Assembly (NCBI RefSeq): GCF_015476545.1
Contig: NZ_JADMKV010000026.1
Location: 1 to 57,706, forward strand
Direction: 5' to 3'
DNA: 57,706 bases
Source of the DNA: Methylobacter sp. BlB1
GTDB taxonomy: Bacteria > Pseudomonadota > Gammaproteobacteria > Methylococcales > Methylomonadaceae
In this document: one piece after another, positions 51,681 to 57,706 of the stretch
Numbering within the stretch: position 1 is the first letter of the stretch
Layout of the letters: every line of letters begins with the position of its first letter
Made by a program: the position numbers and the translations under genes
The notes under the pieces: model-generated
The model's input: only the letters and a program-made list of their open reading frames with translations
What the model was told of the DNA's origin: nothing
Database searches by the model: none

Positions 51681-52955
51681 TCAGGAAATTGAGGACGAAT
51701 CAAACAGCCATTGCACTTGCGTGCCTTTGCCTTTAACACTGTCAACCTTCAACTGCCAACCGTAATACTCACAGATCCGTTTGGAAATGGCCAAACCCAG
51801 TCCACTACCCTGACTGGACGTTCCCCGATAACCCCGTTCAAATATCCGGTCAATCTCATCCTTATCGATACCCTGCCCGGTATCAGTCACTGCAAACGCA
51901 TGCTCATCAAGAAATATCGTTACTGAGCCTTGGCTGGTATAAATAAACGCATTCCTTATCAAATTGCCCATCAACATTGAAATAATAGGCGGCGAGGCAT
52001 TGATGTCGGATGGCCCGTTAACTTGCTTGATGATCTTCACCTGTTTATTCAACAAGCCCCTATGGTCCTCTATCAGCTGATCAATTATCGTTGTCAGTTC
52101 GATTTTATCGGTTGTCTCGTTCGTCGATACCGGACTGCGGGCCAAACCTAACAAAGTGGCCAGGCGTTCCTTCATTTCAATGGCCGAACGTTGAATACGC
52201 TCTATACGCGGCCTGATTTCGTCAGGCAGGTCGTTCCGCAGCAGCAGTCCCTCGCTGGCGGCCATAATGATGGCCAAAGGAGTTCTTAACTCATGACTGG
52301 CATTGGCGGTAAATTCTCTTTCGCGCTGGATCAATGCCTGCAGGCGCTCTTTATAGGCATCGAATTCCAGAGCCAGCATGCCGACCTCATCATTGGTATA
52401 GTCCTTCGACAGGTACTCGGTGGAGTTTTCCGGGTTTAGCGTTTTGATGCGCCTGGCCAGCGTCGCTATCGGTTCGATCACTTTCTTGGAAAGCCAGAGC
52501 CCGTACCAGGTAGCCAGCCAGAGAATAATAATGACAGCAGCGATCAGATAGGTTGTGAGATTGTATTCAAGGATTTCAAAACCGGTATCATCGTAGACTA
52601 TATAATAGTGGTTTTTGCCATGCCTCTTAATGACAACGTCATAACTGTGCTGATTATGCTCAACATCATGAATACCCTCGGAATAGGTCGACAGGAAGCT
52701 GATTTCATTCGGCACTTTGCCATCTTCCACTTTATAGACGGTCCAGTTTTTGGACTGCTGCATCGATAAAGCCGGGCTGCGGTCCGTCACCTGTATGAAA
52801 TGATCGAGCTCCTCAGCCAGGTAAGCCCCCATCACCTGTTTTTCCAGAGAGTCAAAGGCCAGTATCAGGAATGTGATCATAAACAGGCTCAACAGAAAGC
52901 CCAACAAGGGATAGGACAGAAATATCCGGAATCTGATTTTATGATGGTATGGCAT
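51681..52955 (-). CDS. Sensor histidine kinase (PmrB/QseC-type architecture)
   Basis: The 424-residue protein has transmembrane helices at about 15-35 and 136-156 with a periplasmic domain of about 100 residues between them, a HAMP-like linker (KKVIEPIATLARRIKTL), a HisKA site with His221 (ASHELRTPLA), and HATPase motifs MGNLIRNAFIYTS, DTGQGIDKDEIDRIFERG and GLGLAISKRI. It should phosphorylate the response regulator at 52939-53628, which it overlaps by 17 bp. Candidate targets are the neighbouring lipid-modifying operon and itself. Confidence 0.92.
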   Translation of the reverse strand: MPYHHKIRFRIFLSYPLLGFLLSLFMITFLILAFDSLEKQVMGAYLAEELDHFIQVTDRSPALSMQQSKNWTVYKVEDGKVPNEISFLSTYSEGIHDVEHNQHSYDVVIKRHGKNHYYIVYDDTGFEILEYNLTTYLIAAVIIILWLATWYGLWLSKKVIEPIATLARRIKTLNPENSTEYLSKDYTNDEVGMLALEFDAYKERLQALIQREREFTANASHELRTPLAIIMAASEGLLLRNDLPDEIRPRIERIQRSAIEMKERLATLLGLARSPVSTNETTDKIELTTIIDQLIEDHRGLLNKQVKIIKQVNGPSDINASPPIISMLMGNLIRNAFIYTSQGSVTIFLDEHAFAVTDTGQGIDKDEIDRIFERGYRGTSSQGSGLGLAISKRICEYYGWQLKVDSVKGKGTQVQWLFDSSSIS

Positions 52956-53628
52956 CGCTTGGCTTTAACTGGTAACCCACGCCGCGAATGGTATGCAGCA
53001 ACGGTGTACTAAATGATTTATCGATGGCATGGCGCAAATGATGGATGTGTACGCGCAGCGCCTCGCCATCGGGAGGCGCATCCCCCCATATGCTGTATTC
53101 AAGATGTTGCCTGGACACGACCCGCGGCGATTGCCTCATCAGTACTTCCAGAATCTGGAATTCAATCGCGGTCAGCTCGATCAGCTTAGCGCCCCGCCTC
53201 ACCTCGCGCGTTTCGGGTATCAGCACCAAATCGCCCACAGTCAATGTCGTCTGTTGATGCAGGCCGGCAGTGCGGCGCGTCAATGCTTTCAGCCTGTACC
53301 TTAATTCTTTCAAGGAAAAAGGTTTAACCAGATAATCATCCGCTCCCCGCTCAAAGCCTCTTAACCTGTCATCCAAGGTATCGCGCGCCGTCAGCATCAA
53401 TATCGGCACCCAGTTGCCGGCATCCTGCCGCAGACGCCGGCACAGTTCAAGCCCGTCCATGCCGGGCAGCGTCAAGTCCAGAATAATGGCGTCATACTCA
53501 TTGACCACCGCCAGATGCAAGCCGGTAATTCCGTCAGCGGCAGTATCGATCGTATCGCCCTGCAGCTCAAGAAAATCGGCCAATTCGCTGCATAGATCCT
53601 GATTGTCTTCAATAATAAGCAAGCGCAT
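52939..53628 (-). CDS. OmpR-family response regulator
   Basis: The 229-residue protein has a receiver domain (acidic pocket IIEDNQD at 5-11, phosphoacceptor Asp51 in AIILDLTLPG, Lys in DYLVKPFSL) and a C-terminal winged helix (LTAIEFQILEVLMRQSPRVVSR and LRVHIHHLRHAIDK). It pairs with the histidine kinase downstream. OmpR-type regulators bind direct repeats spaced about 10-11 bp, so the TTAA array at 51181-51220 is a natural candidate. Confidence 0.94.
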   Translation of the reverse strand: MRLLIIEDNQDLCSELADFLELQGDTIDTAADGITGLHLAVVNEYDAIILDLTLPGMDGLELCRRLRQDAGNWVPILMLTARDTLDDRLRGFERGADDYLVKPFSLKELRYRLKALTRRTAGLHQQTTLTVGDLVLIPETREVRRGAKLIELTAIEFQILEVLMRQSPRVVSRQHLEYSIWGDAPPDGEALRVHIHHLRHAIDKSFSTPLLHTIRGVGYQLKPSDAIPS

Positions 53629-53664
53629 GTAATGAAAAGGCCGATAGGACAGCCAGTGCCTTTA

Positions 53665-54141
53665 TTATTCTTCGCGTTCTTTCTTGATAATATTGCCCTT
53701 GTTATCAACCGTAACGTTCCAGGTCCTATTGTCCGAGACTATGGATAAATCATACTCCTCGCCCGGACCATTAGGATTGACGATTAATATAGCCTCTTTA
53801 ATTTCATATTTTGAAAAAGTCGATTTCAGATTGTCCTTAACAGTATCAGGCATCAGATTTGAGGCATCGATTTTTTCGCCATTGACATAAAAATGCCCGT
53901 CTTTTCTATACAGTTCAATTTGCTCGTTTTCGCCATCGTTGAAATGGACTTCGTACACGGCCTGACCAAAATGTGTTTTTTGTTCAGCTTTGATATCCGC
54001 AGCATTCGGATGTTTTTTTTGAATCTGAACCATTATTTGTTCGGGAAGCGCTTCCTCAGCCGCAATCGCCACTGAAGGACCGGCAGCAAAGGCAGACGCA
54101 GCCAGCGCAAAGAAACTGAGGTTTAAAAGATATTTACGCAT
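53665..54141 (-). CDS. PepSY-like periplasmic protein
   Basis: The 158-residue protein has a signal peptide (ending AIAAEE) and two repeats of PepSY-like form: LPEQIMVQIQKKHPNAADIKAE with YEVHFND, and LKSTFSKYEIKEAILIV with DLSIVSD and VTVDNKGNIIKK. Such proteins are often next to two-component systems and may sense or inhibit envelope factors. It is 36 bp upstream of the response regulator and probably heads the same operon. Confidence 0.72.
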   Translation of the reverse strand: MRKYLLNLSFFALAASAFAAGPSVAIAAEEALPEQIMVQIQKKHPNAADIKAEQKTHFGQAVYEVHFNDGENEQIELYRKDGHFYVNGEKIDASNLMPDTVKDNLKSTFSKYEIKEAILIVNPNGPGEEYDLSIVSDNRTWNVTVDNKGNIIKKEREE

Positions 54142-54962
54142 TTATATAACCTATAATTAAAAATATGACCTTATATATAGTGTCGTTGTTGGCAGGCCTT
54201 TATTTTTAGACACTCTTAGTAAAAAGTGGACACTACAATTTTAAAGAAAATAACAAAAGGCTAATACAAGAAGCCAGCTCTATTTTGAATAGCATGGCCC
54301 GCGTATATTACCCGTCTGAGCCTAACTTTCCAACCTTTCAAACATTGGCTAAAACCAGAGATGATATACCGATAGATATTTCTGACCATGAACTTAGACC
54401 ATGAACTTATGTTTAGGAAGTACCGAGAATTTTTGATACACTTCCTGTCCGCAAAGACTTACAAACCAAGAAAAACTGCATTTTGGCCATAATGCAATAC
54501 ATCTGTTTGTTGTTGCGTTTTCATTGATCGCTATCAATAGGGTCGTAGTTAGTGAAAAACTATAAAAAACAGATGGTGACGGACAAGAGCCTGTTCCGTC
54601 TACCGTCGATAAAAAAGAAATCGCTCTGAATATCATGCTTCGCTTCATGCACTGCATTCAAATCAAAAACGTCATGAAAAGGCTTATTCACCACGAAGAA
54701 TACGAAGAATAAAATCAAGATTATCAATACTTTAAAGCTTCGTGCTCTTCGTGTCCTTCGTAATTAAATTTCTTAGTATCGAATACTTTCACACTTTTGA
54801 CAGCCAAAACACGCATGAGAGCATTCAGACCCGACATTAAGATTTTGAGAAAAGCGTGAGGCAAGCAGAGCAATATATTGCCTGTAGTGCCTGTTTATTT
54901 ATCTGGAAAACAAACTGTATAGAATACTTTTATAGCAGTTCTTCAACCTTCAGTAGCAATCC
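54142..54962. other. Intergenic region without a supported gene
   Basis: The 820-bp region is AT-rich. An 87-codon minus-strand frame (54394-54657) has no ribosome binding site or family resemblance. Direct and inverted bits such as GAAGAATACGAAGAATAAAA and CTTCGTGCTCTTCGTGTCC look like unstructured intergenic repeats. The start of the MASE1 gene follows at its right end. Confidence 0.5.
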
Positions 54963-57706
54963 GTGAAATCTTTCCTTGCCCAAACACTTCCAGGTAAAAA
55001 CATCCTGAATCAATTACGGGGTTATCACCGGTCTGATTTTGCTCAATTAACCAGTCTGATGCTGGCCTACGCATTGTTGATCTCCATTGCCCTGACCAGC
55101 TTGACTATCGACGCGGCAACCATTTCCGTTATCTGGCTCCCCGGCGGCCTAGGATTAGGCGCATTGTTGATCAGTGGCAGGCGATATTGGCCTGCCTTAT
55201 TGACGGGCTCCTTGCTCGCTCAACTCGCGCTCGGAAATGCCGTGCTGCCATCATTTCTGATTGCGTTGAGCAATACCATCGAACCTCTGCTTGCCGCCTG
55301 GATACTTGGGCAAGAATCAGCCTGGAAAAAATGGGCTCCGCATCGATTCAATCCGGCACTGATACATCTGCGTGACTATTGCCAACTGGTGCTGGCCGGA
55401 GCGATTGCTGCCGTTGCAGCAGCGCTGGCCGGTGTCGCGGCACTCTGGCAGGCTGGTTTAATCACCGTAAAAATGTTTCCGGACAGTTTGCTGCATTGGT
55501 GGATGGGATACACGTTGGGTATTATTCTGGTAACGCCTTTGATACTGATATGGCGACAACCGCCGCTCAACTGGTTTGAACGCCGGCGCATGTTTGAAAC
55601 CCTGGCCTGTTTCGGCCTGTCTTTTATGGCAGGCCAGATCATCTTTCTTGACTGGTTCATTGATACTTTCGGCAATTTTGCCAACGGCTTCATCATGTTC
55701 TTCTTTGTTGCCTGGAGCGCCGGACGCTTTGGCCGTCACGGCGTCTTGCTGGTCATCGGCATGACGACGCTGCAAGCGCTGCTGGGCGCGGTAAACGGCA
55801 TCGGTTATTTTGCCGCGGACAGTGAACAAACCGGGCTGGTCAATTTATGGCTTTATCTGTTCGTGCTGGCGATAGTCGGCATGACGCAGGCTTTGACCCT
55901 TTCCAGGAACCAAGAAAGTGAAGCCGCGCAGCATGCCGGCGAGGAACGCTGGCGATTCGCGCTGGAAGGTGCCGGCGATGGCGCATGGGACTGGAATTTG
56001 CAAACGCATGAAATCTTTCTGTCGCCATGCTGCAAGGATATGCTCGGTTTTCCCTTGGATGAACAGAAAATAAGCGATCAGGACTGGAAATCGATCATAC
56101 ATCCTGCCGACTATGAACGTCTGATGTACGATCTGCAAGCCCATCTCGAAGGACGGGCCGCTTCTTTTGTCACTGAACACCGCATCCGATATCCGAATAA
56201 CAACTGGAAATGGCTGGGTGCGCGTGGCAGGGTAATCCGCTGGGATGCCGCCGGCAATCCGTTACACATGACCGGTCTATACAGAGACATCAGCGAGATC
56301 AAGCAGATGCAGTGGTCACTGGTTCATACTTTCCTGGAAGCATCGCAGGAATGCATGCTTCTGGTCGATAATGACGGCACCGTTCTGTTCGCCAATCAGG
56401 TTGCCGTGCACACATTCGCTTACCCCTTCTCCGAGCTGATCGGCCTTAATATCGACCTGCTGGTGCCAAAGTTCTCCAGCGCCAGCCGTAGCCGGCGCTG
56501 CGCCGAATCCACGCGCAGTCGGCATCCACTGCCAGCGGGCATCCATAAGTGGCTATCCGGCGTCCGCAAAGACGGCGCCGAATTTCCCGTCGAAATCGGC
56601 ATGAGCGTTATCGAACTCGACAATCGCTTGAACACCATCGCCAGCGTCATCGATATTACCGAGCGCAAGCAATTCGAGCAGAAGCTGAAATTTTCAGCCA
56701 CAGTCTGCCATGCTATCGGCGAAGCCATTATGGTCGCCGATGCCTCCAATCACATTGTCGCCATCAATCCCGCTTTTACGCAGCTGACCGGCTATACCGA
56801 GCAGGAAGCGATCGGCCGGTCTACCAAACTACTCAAGTCCGGCCGGCATGACATCGCCTTCTACCGGGACATGTGGCATAAGCTGGAAAAAACCGGCCGC
56901 TGGCAGGGCGAAGTCTGGAACCGGCGTAAAAATGGCGAAGAGTACTTCGAATGGCTGATGATCAACACCATTTACGACAGTGCCGGTGAAGTGCATCAGC
57001 GCATCGCCATCTTCTCGGATATCACGAATCAAAAACTGGCCGAGCAAACCATTTGGAAGCAGGCCAATTTCGACTCGCTGACAGGCCTGCCTAACCGCTG
57101 CCTGTTCCAGGACCGCCTGGAACAAGGAATCAAGAAAAGCGACCGCACCGGCCTGCCGATGGCACTGATGCTTCTGGATCTCGACCGCTTCAAGGAAGTC
57201 AATGATACTTTAGGCCACGATATGGGCGACATCCTGCTCAAGAAGAGCGCCCGACGACTGAGCAGCTGCGTGCGTGGAACCGATACCGTAGCCCGGCTCG
57301 GCGGCGACGAATTCACGATTATCCTGAGTGACCTCCACGATCCCGGCAACGTGGAACGCATTGCCCAGGACATCCTGAAAAAGCTGTCTGAACCGTTCCG
57401 TTTGAAGCACGAAGTGGCTTATGTCTCGGCCAGCATCGGCATCACCTTCTATCCGAACGACGGCAAAGGCATCGATGCATTGCTCAAGAATGCCGACCAG
57501 GCCATGTATGCCTCCAAAAACCAGGGCCGCAATCGCTACAATTATTTCATACCGGTCATGCAGGAGGCCGCGCAAAACCGCATGCGCCTGGCCAACGATT
57601 TGCGCGGCGCGCTCGATGCCGGCCAGTTCAGCCTGATTTATCAGCCCATTATCGAACTGGCGACCGGCGTTATCCATAAGGCCGAAGCGCTGATTCGCTG
57701 GCAGCA
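54963..57706 (+). CDS. MASE1-PAS-PAS-PAS-GGDEF-EAL signalling protein, open at the right edge
   Basis: A frame runs from a GTG at 54963 (the first start after an in-frame stop at 54954) to the window end, at least 914 residues. Order: MASE1 sensor with about eight membrane helices (residues 30-310, with ISVIWLPGGLGLGALL and the FFFVAWSAGRFGRHG motif); PAS domains at about 329-446, 449-569 and 576-692, with DISEIK, DITERK and DITNQK ends; GGDEF domain 700-860 with DSLTGLPNR and RLGGDEF near residue 779; then the start of an EAL domain, cut at EALIRW. It should make and/or degrade cyclic di-GMP in response to a membrane or redox cue. An ATG at 55059 is an alternative start, but the first membrane helix favours the GTG. 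Confidence 0.88.
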   Translation, partial: MKSFLAQTLPGKNILNQLRGYHRSDFAQLTSLMLAYALLISIALTSLTIDAATISVIWLPGGLGLGALLISGRRYWPALLTGSLLAQLALGNAVLPSFLIALSNTIEPLLAAWILGQESAWKKWAPHRFNPALIHLRDYCQLVLAGAIAAVAAALAGVAALWQAGLITVKMFPDSLLHWWMGYTLGIILVTPLILIWRQPPLNWFERRRMFETLACFGLSFMAGQIIFLDWFIDTFGNFANGFIMFFFVAWSAGRFGRHGVLLVIGMTTLQALLGAVNGIGYFAADSEQTGLVNLWLYLFVLAIVGMTQALTLSRNQESEAAQHAGEERWRFALEGAGDGAWDWNLQTHEIFLSPCCKDMLGFPLDEQKISDQDWKSIIHPADYERLMYDLQAHLEGRAASFVTEHRIRYPNNNWKWLGARGRVIRWDAAGNPLHMTGLYRDISEIKQMQWSLVHTFLEASQECMLLVDNDGTVLFANQVAVHTFAYPFSELIGLNIDLLVPKFSSASRSRRCAESTRSRHPLPAGIHKWLSGVRKDGAEFPVEIGMSVIELDNRLNTIASVIDITERKQFEQKLKFSATVCHAIGEAIMVADASNHIVAINPAFTQLTGYTEQEAIGRSTKLLKSGRHDIAFYRDMWHKLEKTGRWQGEVWNRRKNGEEYFEWLMINTIYDSAGEVHQRIAIFSDITNQKLAEQTIWKQANFDSLTGLPNRCLFQDRLEQGIKKSDRTGLPMALMLLDLDRFKEVNDTLGHDMGDILLKKSARRLSSCVRGTDTVARLGGDEFTIILSDLHDPGNVERIAQDILKKLSEPFRLKHEVAYVSASIGITFYPNDGKGIDALLKNADQAMYASKNQGRNRYNYFIPVMQEAAQNRMRLANDLRGALDAGQFSLIYQPIIELATGVIHKAEALIRWQ

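Noticed and set aside
54394-54657. 87-codon minus-strand frame
   Set aside because: No ribosome binding site, no family resemblance and atypical composition in an AT-rich gap.

Overview
The window looks like chromosomal DNA of a gammaproteobacterial methanotroph (Methylococcales; a Methylobacter- or Methylomicrobium-like organism is my inference). The main reason is a full archaeal-type C1 cofactor locus: formaldehyde-activating enzyme, methenyl-H4MPT cyclohydrolase, beta-RFAP synthase, three ATP-grasp ligases, PabB and MfnE/MfnF-like proteins. A cysteine-rich copper-storage protein, SmbP-like and ferritin-like proteins and a relic of an N-type ATPase operon fit the same setting.

Layout. 1-2.1 kb: an orphan eCIS-type AAA+ ATPase abutting a frameshifted IS3-family transposase scrap. 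2.1-7.2 kb: tmRNA (ssrA, minus strand), a translationally coupled pair of dynamin-like GTPases, a small lipoprotein and a DUF2959 protein. 6.5-19.5 kb: C1 cofactor locus in two minus-strand units (19450 to 12173, with NTase, HAD, beta-RFAP synthase, ATP-grasp, Mch, RimK-like, CitG-like and Fae; and 11324 to 6545, with MfnD-like, MfnF-like, PabB, MfnE-like and DUF2959), plus one plus-strand HisA-like gene between them. Together they make and use tetrahydromethanopterin and a methanofuran-like cofactor for formaldehyde oxidation.

19.7-30.6 kb: a complete type I-E CRISPR-Cas locus (cas3-cse1-cse2-cas7-cas5-cas6-cas1-cas2, leader, array), all on the minus strand. The array has 17 uniform 61-bp repeat-spacer periods next to the leader and a decaying distal end. 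Upstream of cas3 lies a WYL-domain regulator interrupted by an in-frame amber codon, and between them a palindromic repeat element that recurs at 40.7 kb.

31.3-34.7 kb: a glucose-to-6-phosphogluconate cassette (SDR dehydrogenase, SMP-30 lactonase, gluconokinase), then remains of an N-ATPase operon in its original order (beta, epsilon, AtpQ fragments; AtpR intact). 34.7-47.4 kb: an island of short, mostly single genes with strong ribosome binding sites that look like envelope, metal and general stress functions (three BON proteins, two DUF883 proteins, hemerythrin, two ferritin-like proteins, PRC-barrel, SmbP, EF-hand, copper storage, RlpA-like and several tiny membrane proteins).

47.6-54.1 kb: a Crp/Fnr regulator; a PAP2 phosphatase and LTA-synthase-like sulfatase operon behind four TTAA boxes spaced exactly 11 bp; a tiny membrane protein; an OmpR-type two-component system; and a PepSY-like protein. 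The window ends inside a large MASE1-PAS-PAS-PAS-GGDEF-EAL protein whose frame is open at the right edge. No wholly new system is proven. The best leads are the uncharacterised enzymes of the C1 locus, the GTPase pair, the amber-interrupted CRISPR regulator, the N-ATPase relic, the TTAA operator and the dispersed palindromic element.
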